Part shown: piece after piece, positions 7,979 through 18,137 of the stretch
How the letters are laid out: every line of letters starts with the position of its first letter
How positions within the stretch are numbered: the first letter of the stretch is position 1
From: Burkholderiales bacterium
GTDB lineage: Bacteria > Pseudomonadota > Gammaproteobacteria > Burkholderiales > Burkholderiaceae_E
Direction: 5' to 3'
Length of the DNA stretch: 64,000 bases
Assembly: GCA_026399835.1 (NCBI GenBank)
Contig: JAPLQE010000047.1
Coordinates: 1-64,000 of the forward strand
Program-made: the position numbers and the translations under genes
Notes under the pieces: model-generated
What the model was told of the DNA's origin: nothing
Seen by the model: the letters and a program-made list of their open reading frames with translations, nothing else
Databases searched by the model: none

Positions 7979-8932
7979 TTGATCGAGCCGGCGGTTCCCC
8001 GGGTTCACCGGTCGGTGATGGCGCAGGCATGCGTCGACGGGCTGGCGATCCGGCCCGACGGCGTCTATGTGGACGGCACGTTCGGCCGGGGCGGTCATTC
8101 CGCCCTGATCCTGGCCGAGCTGGGGCCGTCGGGGCGGTTGCTGGCGATCGATCGGGATCCCGAGGCGGTCGCGGTCGGCAGGGGGTGGGTGGATGGGCGC
8201 TTCTCGATCGAGCACGCACGCTTCTCGGAGTTCGGGGCGGTGCTCGACGCGTGGGGCATCGGCGGGGTCGACGGCGTGCTGCTCGACCTCGGCGTCTCGT
8301 CACCCCAGCTCGACGATGCGTCCCGGGGCTTCAGCTTCAGGGCCGACGGGCCGCTCGACATGCGGATGGATCCGACGCAGGGCATGTCGGCGAGGCAATG
8401 GCTGGTTCAGGCGTCTGAACAGGATATCGCGGAGGCATTGAGAGACTATGGAGAAGAACGGTTTGCTGTTCCGGTTGCAAAGGCGATTGCTGCTCGCTGC
8501 CGGGATGCCGGCGACACCGCGTTCCGTACCACCGGGGAGCTTGCCGCTCTCGTGGCGGGCGTCGTCCGCGGCCGGCAGAAGAGGCCGGAAGTGGGGAAGG
8601 ATCCGGCCACACGCACCTTTCAGGCTCTACGGCTTCTCGTCAATCAAGAGCTTGAGGAGCTCGCGCTCGTCCTCGACCGCATCGTCGGCCGGCTGAACGT
8701 CGGCGGACGCATGGTCGTCCTCTCCTTCCACTCACTCGAAGATCGGATGGTCAAGCAGTTCATCGCGCGCGAGGCGGGCCGCATGGCCCGTCGCGACCCG
8801 GTCACCGGCGTGCCCGTGCACGACACGCCGCCGCGGCTGGAGAGCATCGGCCGCCTGCTGCCCGACGAGGCCGAGGTGTCCGGCAATCCGCGTTCGCGCT
8901 CGGCGGTGCTGCGCGTGGCGCAAAGGATCTGA
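7979..8932 (+). CDS. rsmH: 16S rRNA m4C1402 N4-methyltransferase RsmH (MraW)
   Basis: RsmH methylates the N4 of C1402 in 16S rRNA using S-adenosylmethionine. The 317-residue protein has the SAM loop DGTFGRGGHS near residue 33, DRDPEAV after the next strand, GVLLDLGVSSPQLDD, and the late motif VLSFHSLEDR. The start is TTG at 7979. An in-frame stop, which is also the mraZ stop, lies only nine bases before it, and the next candidate (GTG near 8015) would remove the conserved N-terminal HRSVMAQA. The mraZ gap is nine bases. Confidence 0.93.
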   Translation: MIEPAVPRVHRSVMAQACVDGLAIRPDGVYVDGTFGRGGHSALILAELGPSGRLLAIDRDPEAVAVGRGWVDGRFSIEHARFSEFGAVLDAWGIGGVDGVLLDLGVSSPQLDDASRGFSFRADGPLDMRMDPTQGMSARQWLVQASEQDIAEALRDYGEERFAVPVAKAIAARCRDAGDTAFRTTGELAALVAGVVRGRQKRPEVGKDPATRTFQALRLLVNQELEELALVLDRIVGRLNVGGRMVVLSFHSLEDRMVKQFIAREAGRMARRDPVTGVPVHDTPPRLESIGRLLPDEAEVSGNPRSRSAVLRVAQRI

Positions 8933-8937
8933 TCGCG

Positions 8938-9300
8938 ATGGCCAAGGTCAATGCAGTGCTGATCGCGATCCTGATGACCTGCGCGCTGCTGCTCGTCACC
9001 TCGCAGCACCGGGCGCGCAAGGTGTTCATCGAGCTCGAGCGCTCGCAGTCGATGGCGCGCAAGCACGAGGTCGAATGGAACCAGCTGCAGCTCGAGCAGA
9101 CGCAGCTCGCCAAGCATTCGCGCATCGACGCGGTCGCCCGCCGTGACCTGAAGATGCAGCCGGTCACGCCCGAGCGCACCCTGTACGTGAACGCGCCCTC
9201 GGGCGCGCCGTCGGCCTCCGGCGGCGGGTCCCCGTCGGTGCCGCCGCCGGCCGCGGCCGCGGCGCATCCCCCGGTCGCAGCGGTGCGGGAGGTGCGCTGA
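8938..9300 (+). CDS. ftsL: Cell division protein FtsL
   Basis: FtsL is a small bitopic divisome protein that works with FtsB and FtsQ to activate septal wall synthesis. The 120-residue product has a short cytoplasmic start, one membrane helix at about residues 6-22 (VLIAILMTCALLLVTS), and a periplasmic leucine-zipper-like coiled coil to about residue 70. A Ser/Gly/Pro/Ala-rich tail of about 40 residues extends beyond the usual end. The stop TGA overlaps the ftsI ATG by one base, so translation is coupled. Confidence 0.85.
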   Translation: MAKVNAVLIAILMTCALLLVTSQHRARKVFIELERSQSMARKHEVEWNQLQLEQTQLAKHSRIDAVARRDLKMQPVTPERTLYVNAPSGAPSASGGGSPSVPPPAAAAAHPPVAAVREVR

Positions 9301-11030
9301 TGGGCCGTCCGGTCAAGCTCGGGCGCAACGCGCTGCTGAGCACGAAGCTGCCGGCCTGGCGCTCGCGCTTCATGCTCGGCATGGTCGCGATGGCCTTCGT
9401 CGCGCTGGCGATGCGCGCGTTCTGGCTGCAGGCGCTGAGCAACGACTACCTGCAGAAGCAGGGTGCGGTGCGCTACGAGCGCACGCTCGAGATCCCGGCC
9501 GACCGCGGCAAGATCGTCGACCGCGGCGGTGTCGTGCTCGCCTCCAGCCTGCCTGCCAAGGCGATCTGGGCCGACCCGGACGACGTCGTCGCCACGGCCG
9601 CGCAGAAGGCGCAGCTCGCGAAGCTGCTCGGCCTCGACCCGAAGGAGCTCGAGCGCAAGCTCGTCGAGGGCAAGAACTACGTCTACCTGAAGCGGCAGGT
9701 CGACGCCGACGTCGCGAAGCGGGTCGAGGGCCTGAAGATCCCCGGCGTGCACCTGCGCCCCGAGAACAAGCGGCACTATCCCGAGGGCGAGACGGTCGCG
9801 CATCTGGTGGGCTTCACCAACGTCGAGGACGTCGGCCAGGAGGGCTTCGAGCTGTCGCAGCAGCAGCGTCTCGCCGGCCGTCCGGGCAGCCGCCGCGTGA
9901 TCAAGGACAACCTCGGTCGCGTGATCGAGCAGGTCGGCTCGGGGACGGAACCGCAGGACGGCGACGACCTCGCGCTGTCGATCGACACGCGGATCCAGTT
10001 CCTCGCCTTCAACGCGATCCGCGATGCGCTGCGCGAGCACCGCGCCAAGGCGGCCGCGGCGATCGTCGTCGACGTGCGCACCGGCGAGATCCTCGCGCTC
10101 GCCAACCTGCCGACCTACGACCCGAACAACCGCGCGGCCCTCACCGGCGGGCAGCTGCGCAACCGCGCGATCACCGATACCTACGAGCCCGGCTCGACGA
10201 TGAAGCCGTTCTCGGTCGCGATGGCGCTCGAGGCCGGCAAGGTCAGGCCGAGCACGCCGATCGACACCTCGCCGGGCAAGATGACGATCGGCACCGCGAC
10301 CATCGGCGATGCCCACCGCTACGGCGTGCTCACCGTCGAGCAGGTACTGCAGAAGTCGTCGAACGTCGGCACGGTGAAGATGGCGCTGCAGCTCCCGCCG
10401 CAGCGCATGTGGGAAGGCTTCACCTCGCTCGGCTTCGGGCAGCCGCCGCAGATCGGGTTCCCCGGCGCGGTCGCCGGTCGCGTGCGGCCCTACAAGACCT
10501 GGAAGCCGATCGAGCAGGCGACGATGTCGTACGGGCACGGCATCTCGGTGTCGCTGCTGCAGATGGCGCGGGCCTACACGGTCTTCGCGCGCGACGGCGA
10601 GATGATCCCGCTGACGATGCTCAAGTCCGATGCCCCCGCCGCCGGCGTGCCGGTGTTCCGGCCCGAGGTCGCGCAGCAGGTGCGCAGGATGCTCGAGATG
10701 GCGGCCGGCCCGCAGGGCACCGCGCCGCTCGCGCAGATCCAGGGCTACCGGGTCGGCGGCAAGACCGGCACCGCGCACAAGCAGGAGAACGGTGCCTACC
10801 AGAACAAGTACATCGCCTCCTTCGTCGGGTTCGCGCCGGTCTCGAATCCGCGCGTTGTGGTCGCGGTGATGGTCGACGAGCCGACCGCGGGCAAGTACTA
10901 CGGCGGTCTGGTCGCGGCGCCCATCTTCGCGCGGATCACCGGCGAGACGCTGCGCGCGCTGCGGGTGGCGCCGGACGCGCCCTTCACCACGCTGATCCAG
11001 CCGGCCGAGCCGGTCCGGGAGAGCCTGTGA
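9300..11030 (+). CDS. ftsI: Septal peptidoglycan transpeptidase FtsI (PBP3)
   Basis: FtsI is the division-specific class B penicillin-binding protein that cross-links septal wall, working with FtsW. The 576-residue protein has one N-terminal membrane helix (about 27-45), a pedestal dimerisation domain, and a C-terminal transpeptidase domain. Active-site motifs are in order: STMK with nucleophile Ser299, S353-S-N355, and KTGT starting at Lys488. The start is fixed by a 1-base overlap with the ftsL stop. The C-terminus overlaps the GTG of murE by four bases. Confidence 0.95.
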   Translation: MGRPVKLGRNALLSTKLPAWRSRFMLGMVAMAFVALAMRAFWLQALSNDYLQKQGAVRYERTLEIPADRGKIVDRGGVVLASSLPAKAIWADPDDVVATAAQKAQLAKLLGLDPKELERKLVEGKNYVYLKRQVDADVAKRVEGLKIPGVHLRPENKRHYPEGETVAHLVGFTNVEDVGQEGFELSQQQRLAGRPGSRRVIKDNLGRVIEQVGSGTEPQDGDDLALSIDTRIQFLAFNAIRDALREHRAKAAAAIVVDVRTGEILALANLPTYDPNNRAALTGGQLRNRAITDTYEPGSTMKPFSVAMALEAGKVRPSTPIDTSPGKMTIGTATIGDAHRYGVLTVEQVLQKSSNVGTVKMALQLPPQRMWEGFTSLGFGQPPQIGFPGAVAGRVRPYKTWKPIEQATMSYGHGISVSLLQMARAYTVFARDGEMIPLTMLKSDAPAAGVPVFRPEVAQQVRRMLEMAAGPQGTAPLAQIQGYRVGGKTGTAHKQENGAYQNKYIASFVGFAPVSNPRVVVAVMVDEPTAGKYYGGLVAAPIFARITGETLRALRVAPDAPFTTLIQPAEPVRESL

Positions 11031-12592
11031 CCGCAGCGCCGGAGCAGGCCGTCGAGCTCGCGCGCTGGCTGCGCGGCGTCCTGCCGCCGGGGGCGGCGCT
11101 GGTCGCCGACAGCCGCCGTGTCTCGCGGGGCGACGCGTTCTTCGCCTATCCGGGCGAGCGCGCGGACGGGCGCCGCCACGTGGCGCAGGCGGTCGCGCTC
11201 GGCGCGGCGGCGGTCGTCGCCGAGGCGGGCGGCGCCGAGCTGCCGGTGCACGGCGTGCCGGTGCGTACCATCGACAGCCTCAAGCGCCTCGCCGGGCCGA
11301 TCGCCGACGCCTTCCTCGGCGCGCCCACCGCGCGGATGGACGTCGTCGCGGTCACCGGCACCAACGGCAAGACCAGCTGCAGCCAGTGGATCGCGCAGGG
11401 GCTGCAGGCGGCGGGCCGGCGGGCCGCCGTGGTCGGCACGATCGGCGCCGGCGTGCTCGGCGACGACGGCCGATGCACGCTCGACGACACCGGCCTCACC
11501 ACGCCCGATGCGCTCGCGCTGCAGGCGCTGTTCGCGCGCTTCGCGCAGGCTGGCGTCGACGCGGTCGCGATCGAGGCCTCGTCGATCGGCCTGCACCAGC
11601 ACCGGCTCGACGGCACGCGCATGGCGGTCGCGGTCTTCACCAACCTGACCCGCGACCACCTCGACTACCACGGCACGATGCAGGCCTACGGCGAGGCCAA
11701 GGCGATGCTCTTCGGCTGGCCGGGGCTGCGCGCGGCGGTCGTGAACCTCGACGACGCCGCGCATGCGGCGATGCTGGCCGGGGTCGCGCCCGGCGTACAG
11801 CGGATCGGCTACCGGATCGAGGCGCCGGTGGCGGGCAGCGACGGCGGCGGCAGCCCCGCCTGCCACCCGGCGGCTGGCGAGGTCGACCGCGTGCTGGTGG
11901 CGACCGAGGTGGTGCCCACCGGCGCCGGCACCCGGATCGGCATCGACGGCGACTGGGGGCGGACCACGCTCGACACCCCGCTGCTCGGGCGCTTCAACGC
12001 GGCGAACCTGCTCGCGGTGGCCGGCGCGTGGCTCGCGCTCGGCATGCGCTTCGACGACGTGCTCGTGCGGCTCGCGGCGCTGCGCCCGGTGCCGGGGCGG
12101 CTGCAGGCCGTGGGCGCCGGCGACGGCGTGCCGCTGGCGGTGGTCGACTACGCGCACACCCCCGACGCGCTGGACAACGCGCTGGCCGCCCTGCGGCCGG
12201 TGGCGGCGGCCCGCGGCGGCGCGCTCTGGTGCGTGTTCGGCGCCGGCGGCGACCGCGACCCCGGCAAGCGCCCGCTGATGGCGGCCGCCGCCGAGCGCGG
12301 CGCCGAGCGCATCGTGCTGACCAGCGACAACCCGCGCGGCGAGTCGCCCGAGGCGATCCTCGACGCGGTGCAGGCCGGCCTGTCGGCACCGTGCGCGCTG
12401 CGCGAGGCCGACCGCGCGCGGGCCATCGCCGAGGCCGTGGCGCGCGCCGCGCCTGCCGACGTCGTGCTGATCGCCGGCAAGGGCCACGAGCCGTACCAGG
12501 AGATCGCCGGCGTGCGCCATCCGTTCCTCGATGCCGAGCACGCCGAGCGCGCGCTGGCGCGTCGCGCACGCACGGGGGTCGCCGGTGCTTGA
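11027..12592 (+). CDS. murE: UDP-MurNAc-L-Ala-D-Glu:meso-diaminopimelate ligase
   Basis: MurE adds meso-diaminopimelate to the UDP-MurNAc dipeptide using ATP. The 521-residue protein has the Mur-ligase ATP loop GTNGKTS at residues 111-117, the carbamylated-Lys region YGEAKAMLF, and the DNPR motif in LTSDNPRGES, which marks meso-DAP rather than lysine specificity. The start is a GTG inside the GTGA overlap with ftsI. The length is slightly above the usual 490-500 because of a Gly/Ser-rich loop near residue 270. It overlaps murF by eight bases. Confidence 0.95.
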   Translation: MTAAPEQAVELARWLRGVLPPGAALVADSRRVSRGDAFFAYPGERADGRRHVAQAVALGAAAVVAEAGGAELPVHGVPVRTIDSLKRLAGPIADAFLGAPTARMDVVAVTGTNGKTSCSQWIAQGLQAAGRRAAVVGTIGAGVLGDDGRCTLDDTGLTTPDALALQALFARFAQAGVDAVAIEASSIGLHQHRLDGTRMAVAVFTNLTRDHLDYHGTMQAYGEAKAMLFGWPGLRAAVVNLDDAAHAAMLAGVAPGVQRIGYRIEAPVAGSDGGGSPACHPAAGEVDRVLVATEVVPTGAGTRIGIDGDWGRTTLDTPLLGRFNAANLLAVAGAWLALGMRFDDVLVRLAALRPVPGRLQAVGAGDGVPLAVVDYAHTPDALDNALAALRPVAAARGGALWCVFGAGGDRDPGKRPLMAAAAERGAERIVLTSDNPRGESPEAILDAVQAGLSAPCALREADRARAIAEAVARAAPADVVLIAGKGHEPYQEIAGVRHPFLDAEHAERALARRARTGVAGA

Positions 12593-13967
12593 GCTGCGCC
12601 AGGCCTTCGGCTACCTGTCGGGCGGGCGCCTCGTCGCCGCCGATCCGGGCGAGCCGCCGCTCGTGCTGACCGGCGTGTCGACCGACACCCGCGCGGTGCG
12701 TCCGGGCGAGCTGTTCGTCGCGCTGCGCGGCGAGCGCTTCGATGCGCACGACTTCGTCGGCCAGGCGCTGGTCGCGGGTGCCTCGGCGCTGCTGGTCGAG
12801 CGCTGGACCGAGGGCTGCCGCGCGCCCGCGCTGTGGGTCGCCGACACGCGCCGCGCGCTCGGCGAGATCGCCGCCGGATGGCGCCGCCGCTTCGCGCTGC
12901 CGGTGATCGCGGTGGCGGGCAGCAACGGCAAGACGACCGTCAAGGAGATGGTCGCCGCGATCCTCGCGGCGCATGTCGGCGAGGACGCACGGCTCTCGAC
13001 GCGCGGCAACCTGAACAACGATGTCGGCGTGCCGCTGACCGTGCTGCGGCTCGAGGCCCGGCACCGCGCCGCGGTGATCGAGCTCGGGATGAACCAGCCG
13101 GGCGAGATCGCCTGGCTCGCGTCGATCGCGCAGGCCGGCGTCGCGCTGGTGAACAACGCGCAGCGCGAGCATCAGGAGTTCCTCGGCACGGTCGAGGCGA
13201 CGGCGCACGAGAACGGCGCGGCGATCGCGGCGCTGCCCGCCGACGGGGTCGCGGTCTTCCCGGGCGACGATCCGCACGCGCCGATCTGGCACGCGCTCGC
13301 GGCCGGCCGCCGCACGATCGACTTCGGCACCGATGCGCGCTGCGCGGTGCACGCCGCGCCCGATGCGCGCACCGACGGCTTCGAGATGACGATCGACGGC
13401 TCGCCGCTCGCGGTCTCGATCGCGATCGACGGTGCGCACAACGTGCGCAACGCGCTGGCCGCTGCCGCCTGCTGCCATGCGATCGGCGTGCCGCCGGCCG
13501 TCATCGCCGCGGGCCTCGCGGCCTTCCGGCCCGCGGCCGGCCGGCTGCGCAGGCTGCGGGCCGAGAGCGGCGCGGCGCTGATCGACGACAGCTACAACGC
13601 GAATCCGGACTCGGTGCGTGCCGCGGTCGACGTGCTGGCGGCCTTCGCCGGCCCGCGGCTGATGGTGCTCGGCGACATGGCGGAGGTCGGCGAACAGGGC
13701 CCGCAGTTCCACGCCGAGGTCGGCGCGTACGCGCGCTCGCGCGGGCTGGAGCGGCTGCTCGCCTTCGGCGCCGCCACGCGCGCGAGCGTCGAGGCCTTCG
13801 GGGAGGGGGCCGAGCACTTCGGCGAGATCGAGGCGGTGTGCGGCCGTGCGCGCGAGCTCGCGCTGGCCGGCTCGACCGTGCTGGTGAAGGGATCGAGGTC
13901 GATGCGGATGGAACGGGTGGTGCAGGCGCTCGCCGGAGCGGCCGCAGGCGGCGGAGGGCACCACTGA
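12585..13967 (+). CDS. murF: UDP-MurNAc-tripeptide:D-Ala-D-Ala ligase
   Basis: MurF attaches the D-alanyl-D-alanine dipeptide, finishing the cytoplasmic pentapeptide precursor. The 460-residue protein has the N-terminal substrate domain ([18 protein letters not shown]), the ATP loop [12 protein letters not shown] near residue 111, and the C-terminal [10 protein letters not shown] motif diagnostic of MurF. The chosen GTG at 12585 begins [10 protein letters not shown], the normal start of the family, and overlaps murE by eight bases. The frame is open further upstream, but that sequence is the murE 3' end read in another frame. The stop shares one base with the mraY ATG. Confidence 0.93.
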   Translation: MLELRQAFGYLSGGRLVAADPGEPPLVLTGVSTDTRAVRPGELFVALRGERFDAHDFVGQALVAGASALLVERWTEGCRAPALWVADTRRALGEIAAGWRRRFALPVIAVAGSNGKTTVKEMVAAILAAHVGEDARLSTRGNLNNDVGVPLTVLRLEARHRAAVIELGMNQPGEIAWLASIAQAGVALVNNAQREHQEFLGTVEATAHENGAAIAALPADGVAVFPGDDPHAPIWHALAAGRRTIDFGTDARCAVHAAPDARTDGFEMTIDGSPLAVSIAIDGAHNVRNALAAAACCHAIGVPPAVIAAGLAAFRPAAGRLRRLRAESGAALIDDSYNANPDSVRAAVDVLAAFAGPRLMVLGDMAEVGEQGPQFHAEVGAYARSRGLERLLAFGAATRASVEAFGEGAEHFGEIEAVCGRARELALAGSTVLVKGSRSMRMERVVQALAGAAAGGGGHH

Positions 13968-15136
13968 TGCTGCTCGAGCTCGCCCAGTGGCTCTCGAAGG
14001 ACTACCGGTTCTTCACGGTCTTCAACTACATCACGCTGCGCGCCGTGCTCGCGACGCTGACCGCGCTGCTGATCGGCCTGCTCGCCGGTCCGTGGCTGAT
14101 CCGCAAGCTCGCGCAGCTCAAGATCGGCCAGGCGGTGCGCACCGACGGACCGCAGACGCACCTGACCAAGTCGGGCACCCCGACCATGGGCGGCGCGCTG
14201 ATCCTGATCGGCATCGGCGCGGCCACCGTGCTGTGGGCCGACCTGGCGAACCGCTTCGTGTGGGCAGTGCTGATCGTGACGCTGGGGTTCGGTGCGATCG
14301 GCTGGATCGACGACTACCGCAAGGTGGTGCACAAGAACCCGAAGGGCATGTCGGCGCGGGACAAGTTCTTCTGGCAGTCGCTGATCGGCGGGATCGCTGC
14401 GGTCTACCTCGCGTTCGCGGTGCCGGCCGCCTCGAACGACGAGGCGATCCAGCTGGTCATCGGCTGGTTCGCGTCGGGCTTCGAGATGAGCCTGCCGCCG
14501 CGGGCGGACCTGATCGTGCCGTTCTTCAAGACGGTGTCGTATCCGCTCGGCGTGTTCGGCTTCATCGGCCTGACCTACCTGGTGATCGTGGGCACCAGCA
14601 ACGCGGTGAACCTCACCGACGGCGCGGACGGCCTCGCGATCCTGCCCTCGGTGCTGGTGGGCGGCGCGCTCGGGATCTTCGCCTACGTCGCCGGCAATGC
14701 GGTGTTCTCGAAGTACCTGCTGATCCCGTACGTCCCGGGGGCCGGCGAGCTGGTGGTGTTCTGCGGCGCGATCGCCGGCGCCGGGCTCGCGTTCCTGTGG
14801 TTCAACGCGTATCCGGCGCAGGTCTTCATGGGCGATGTCGGCGCGCTCGCGCTCGGCGGCGCGCTCGGCACGGTCGCCGTGATCGTGCGCCAGGAGATCG
14901 TGCTGTTCATCATGGGGGGCGTGTTCGTCGCCGAGACCGTCTCGGTGATGATGCAGGTCGCCTGGTTCAAGTACACGAAGAAGCGCTATGGCGTGGGGCG
15001 ACGCATCTTCAGGATGGCGCCCCTGCACCACCACTTCGAGGTGGGCGGCGTCAAGGAGTCCCAGGTCGTCGTCCGCTTCTGGATCGTGACGATGATGCTG
15101 GTGCTGTTCGGCCTGTCGTCGCTGAAGCTGCGGTGA
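13967..15136 (+). CDS. mraY: Phospho-MurNAc-pentapeptide translocase MraY
   Basis: MraY moves phospho-MurNAc-pentapeptide onto undecaprenyl phosphate to make lipid I at the inner membrane. The 389-residue protein has ten predicted membrane helices. Catalytic signatures are visible: [10 protein letters not shown], the aspartate pair in [30 protein letters not shown], and the HHHFE motif in the last cytoplasmic loop. The length is somewhat above E. coli MraY (360), with the extra residues in the loop around residues 145-165. The start overlaps the murF stop by one base and the end overlaps a possible murD GTG. Confidence 0.95.
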   Translation: MLLELAQWLSKDYRFFTVFNYITLRAVLATLTALLIGLLAGPWLIRKLAQLKIGQAVRTDGPQTHLTKSGTPTMGGALILIGIGAATVLWADLANRFVWAVLIVTLGFGAIGWIDDYRKVVHKNPKGMSARDKFFWQSLIGGIAAVYLAFAVPAASNDEAIQLVIGWFASGFEMSLPPRADLIVPFFKTVSYPLGVFGFIGLTYLVIVGTSNAVNLTDGADGLAILPSVLVGGALGIFAYVAGNAVFSKYLLIPYVPGAGELVVFCGAIAGAGLAFLWFNAYPAQVFMGDVGALALGGALGTVAVIVRQEIVLFIMGGVFVAETVSVMMQVAWFKYTKKRYGVGRRIFRMAPLHHHFEVGGVKESQVVVRFWIVTMMLVLFGLSSLKLR

Positions 15137-15138
15137 GC

Positions 15139-16950
15139 ATGGTGAACGAGCCCATCGAGCCCATCGAGCCCATCGAGCCCATCGAGCCGGTCGAGCCGGT
15201 CGAGCCCATCGATCCGGTCGCCACCGACCCCGCCGCCGACGAAGCCGCGCTCGAAGCCGAGCGCCTCGTCCGCGCCGCCGAGCGCGAGGCGGAGCTCGCC
15301 CGCGAGCGTGCCGAGGCACTCGAGCGGGCGACGGTGCGCGCCGAGCTCGCCGGCCGGCGCATCCTGGTCGCCGGGCTCGGCGAGTCGGGCCTTGCGATCG
15401 CGCGCTGGGCGGCGTTCCGCGGCGCCGAGGTCACCGTGGCCGACAGCCGCGAGGCCCCGCCGCAGCTCGCCGCGCTGCGTGCCGCCTGTCCGCAGGTGCG
15501 CTTCGTGGGCGGTGCCCTGGACGCGTCGCTGCTCGACGGCATCGAGCTCGTCGGCTGGAGCCAGGGGCTCTCGCCGATCCAGGGCGAGGCCGCAGCCCTG
15601 CACGCCGCCGCCCTCGACGCGGGCCTGCCGGTCTGGGGCGAGCTCGAGTTCTTCGCCCGCGAGTTCGCGCGGCTGCGTGCCGCCGGTCACGAGGGCCGCG
15701 TCGTCGCCATCACCGGCACCAACGGCAAGACCACGACGACGCGTCTCGTCGGCCACCTGTGCCGGCAGGCCGGCCTGCGGGTCGCGGTCTGCGGCAACAT
15801 CAGCCCGGCCGCGCTCGAGGCGCTGCGCGAGGCGATCGAGCACGACGACCTCCCCCAGGTCTGGGTCCTCGAGCTGGCGAGCTACCAGCTGCGCCTGGCC
15901 CAGAGCTTCGCGCCGGACTGCGCGACGGTGCTCAACATCACGCAGGACCACCTCGACTGGCACGGCTCGATGGCCGACTACCTCGAGGCCAAGCAACGCA
16001 TCTACGCGCCGGGCACGGTCTGCGTGTTCAACCGCGACGACCCGCTGACCGTGCCGGGTGCGACGCTGCCGCCCGAGGCCAGCGCGGACGCGCCGCCCGA
16101 GACCGACGAGGCCGTCGTCGGCGGCTCGAAGGCCGAGCGGCTCGCCGCCCGCCGCGCCGCCGCGCGTGCCGCGCGCGCCGCCGCCGAGGCCCGGGCGGCG
16201 ATCGAGGCCGCGCGCCGGACCGTCTCCTTCGGTCTGGATGCACCGAACGCAGCGCCCGGCTACGGCATCGTGCGCGACGGCGGGCTGACCTGGCTTGCCG
16301 AGGCCGTCGCCGACGAGGATGCGCTGCCGACGGGACGGCGCCGCCGCGACGCCGCCGCGATCCGCGTGAACCGGCTGATGCCCGCCGACGCGCTGCGCAT
16401 CCGGGGCGCGCACAACCATGCCAATGCGCTGGCCGCGCTCGCGCTGGCGCGCGCCGTGGGCGTGCCGATGGCCGCGATGCTGCACGGGCTGCGCGGCTAC
16501 GAGGGCGAGCCCCACCGCTGCCAGCTCGTCTCGGTGATCCGCGACATCGAGTGGTACGACGACAGCAAGGGCACCAACGTCGGCGCCACCGTGGCCGCGC
16601 TGACCGGGCTGGGCAAGCGCTGCGTGCTGATCGCCGGCGGCGACGGCAAGGGTCAGGACTTCGCACCGCTCGCGCCCGCGGTGGCCGCGCACGCGGCGGC
16701 GGTGATGCTGATCGGGCGCGATGCGCCGGTGCTGCGCGCCGCGCTCGCCGACACCGGCGTGCCGCTGCTCGACTGCCCGACGCTCGAGGCCGCGGTCGCG
16801 GCCGCGGCCCGTGCCGTCGCGCCCGGCCAGGCGGTGCTGCTGTCGCCGGCCTGCGCGAGCTTCGACATGTTCCGCAACTACGGCCACCGTGCCCAGGTCT
16901 TCGTCGAGGCCGTGCAGCGCGTCGCCGAAGAGGACGGGCAGCCGTGCTGA
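15139..16950 (+). CDS. murD: UDP-MurNAc-L-Ala:D-Glu ligase with N-terminal Pro-Glu repeat extension and an internal Ala/Arg insert
   Basis: MurD adds D-glutamate to UDP-MurNAc-L-alanine. The catalytic parts are normal: the UMAG-binding domain starts at about residue 70 ([12 protein letters not shown]), the ATP loop GTNGKTTTT is near 192, and [11 protein letters not shown] and the late [11 protein letters not shown] are present. The protein is 603 residues, against about 440-500 in the family. About 65 extra residues come first: EPIEPI-type repeats encoded by a 9-bp tandem array, then a charged Glu/Arg helix. A second insert at about residues 314-361 is an Ala/Arg/Glu helix between the central and C-terminal domains. 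A GTG six bases upstream (15133) would give the GTGA overlap seen elsewhere in the operon. The catalytic call is firm; the extension is unusual. Confidence 0.9.
   Translation: MVNEPIEPIEPIEPIEPVEPVEPIDPVATDPAADEAALEAERLVRAAEREAELARERAEALERATVRAELAGRRILVAGLGESGLAIARWAAFRGAEVTVADSREAPPQLAALRAACPQVRFVGGALDASLLDGIELVGWSQGLSPIQGEAAALHAAALDAGLPVWGELEFFAREFARLRAAGHEGRVVAITGTNGKTTTTRLVGHLCRQAGLRVAVCGNISPAALEALREAIEHDDLPQVWVLELASYQLRLAQSFAPDCATVLNITQDHLDWHGSMADYLEAKQRIYAPGTVCVFNRDDPLTVPGATLPPEASADAPPETDEAVVGGSKAERLAARRAAARAARAAAEARAAIEAARRTVSFGLDAPNAAPGYGIVRDGGLTWLAEAVADEDALPTGRRRRDAAAIRVNRLMPADALRIRGAHNHANALAALALARAVGVPMAAMLHGLRGYEGEPHRCQLVSVIRDIEWYDDSKGTNVGATVAALTGLGKRCVLIAGGDGKGQDFAPLAPAVAAHAAAVMLIGRDAPVLRAALADTGVPLLDCPTLEAAVAAAARAVAPGQAVLLSPACASFDMFRNYGHRAQVFVEAVQRVAEEDGQPC
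15148..15219 (+). repeat. 9-bp tandem repeat at the start of murD
   Basis: Eight units of GAGCCCATC or close variants (GAGCCGGTC, GATCCGGTC) run head to tail. They encode repeated Glu-Pro-Ile/Val in frame with MurD. The unit is a multiple of three, so copy-number change would lengthen or shorten the extension without shifting the frame. Confidence 0.9.
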
Positions 16951-18137
16951 GCCTGCGCCTGCCCCGTGGCCGCCTCGGTGCGCGCGGCGTCGCGCCGGCC
17001 GCCGTGCGCGAGTTCGACCTCGCGCTGCTCTGGTCGGCGGTGGTGCTGCTGCTGTTCGGCGTGGTGATGGTCTACTCGGCGTCGATCGCGCTGCCCGACT
17101 CGGCGCGCTTCGCGACGCTGCGCACCACGCACCACCTGACCCGTCATGCCTTCGTGCTGATGATCGGCCTGGCGGCCGCGACCTTCGCGTTCGCGATCCC
17201 GATCCAGCGCTGGCAGAAGGCCGCGCCGTGGCTGTTCGTGCTCGGGCTGCTGCTGCTGGTCGCGGTGCTGATCCCCGGCATCGGCAAGGTGGTGCTCGGT
17301 GCGCGCCGCTGGATCTCGCTCGGCATGATCAACCTCCAGCCGTCCGAGCTGATGAAGCTGTTCGTGATCCTGTACGCGGCCGACTTCGCGGTCCGCAAGC
17401 AGGACCGCATGCACCAGTTCTCCAAGGGGTTCGCGCCGATGGCGTTCGCCGTCGGCCTGGTCGGCGGCCTGCTGCTGCTCGAGCCCGACCTCGGCGCGTT
17501 CATGGTGATCGCGGTGGTCGCGATGGGGCTGCTGTTCCTGGGCGGGGTGAGCGTCAAGCTGTTCGCCGGCCTGTCGGCGACGATGGCGCTGCTGTTCGTC
17601 TCGATCATCTGGGCCTCGCCGTGGCGGCGCGAGCGGATCTTCGCGTACCTCGATCCCTTCGACGAGAAGAACGCGCTCGGCAAGGGCTACCAGCTGTCGC
17701 ACTCGCTGATCGCCTTCGGCCGCGGCGAGTGGTTCGGCGTCGGGCTCGGCGGCAGCGTCGAGAAGTGGCACTACCTGCCCGAAGCGCACACCGACTTCCT
17801 GCTCGCGGTGATCGGCGAGGAGCTCGGCTTCGTCGGCGTGCTGACGGTGATCGTGCTGTTCTTCTGGATCGTGCGGCGCTGCTTCGAGATCGGCCGCCAG
17901 GCGATCGCGCTGGACCGGCACTTCGCAGGGCTGGTCGCGCAGGGCGTCGGCCTGTGGCTCGGCGTGCAGGCGTTCATCAACATGGGCGTGAACCTCGGAC
18001 TGCTGCCGACCAAGGGCCTGACGCTGCCGCTGATGAGCTACGGCGGCTCGGCCATCCTGGTGAACTGCGTGGCGCTCGCGATCGTGCTGCGCGTCGACTG
18101 GGAGAGCCGGAAGATGATGCGGGGGGGCAAGGTATGA
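16944..18137 (+). CDS. ftsW: Septal peptidoglycan polymerase FtsW
   Basis: FtsW is a SEDS-family glycosyltransferase that polymerises lipid II at the septum together with FtsI. The 397-residue protein has about ten membrane helices. Family motifs are [20 protein letters not shown], the catalytic Asp region [12 protein letters not shown], the long periplasmic loop with [40 protein letters not shown], and the closing [15 protein letters not shown] start at 16944 is chosen; it overlaps murD by seven bases. The N-terminal cytoplasmic stretch of about 25 residues is Arg-rich. Confidence 0.94.
   Translation: MLSLRLPRGRLGARGVAPAAVREFDLALLWSAVVLLLFGVVMVYSASIALPDSARFATLRTTHHLTRHAFVLMIGLAAATFAFAIPIQRWQKAAPWLFVLGLLLLVAVLIPGIGKVVLGARRWISLGMINLQPSELMKLFVILYAADFAVRKQDRMHQFSKGFAPMAFAVGLVGGLLLLEPDLGAFMVIAVVAMGLLFLGGVSVKLFAGLSATMALLFVSIIWASPWRRERIFAYLDPFDEKNALGKGYQLSHSLIAFGRGEWFGVGLGGSVEKWHYLPEAHTDFLLAVIGEELGFVGVLTVIVLFFWIVRRCFEIGRQAIALDRHFAGLVAQGVGLWLGVQAFINMGVNLGLLPTKGLTLPLMSYGGSAILVNCVALAIVLRVDWESRKMMRGGKV

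Noticed and set aside
8802-10778. Long minus-strand open frame opposite ftsL and ftsI
   Set aside because: It has no domain motifs, and the amino acid make-up is that of antisense high-GC codons. The ftsL/ftsI genes explain the region.
13592-16887. Two long minus-strand open frames opposite mraY and murD
   Set aside because: They mirror mraY and murD; their composition is Arg/His/Asp/Gln-rich and no conserved family is visible.
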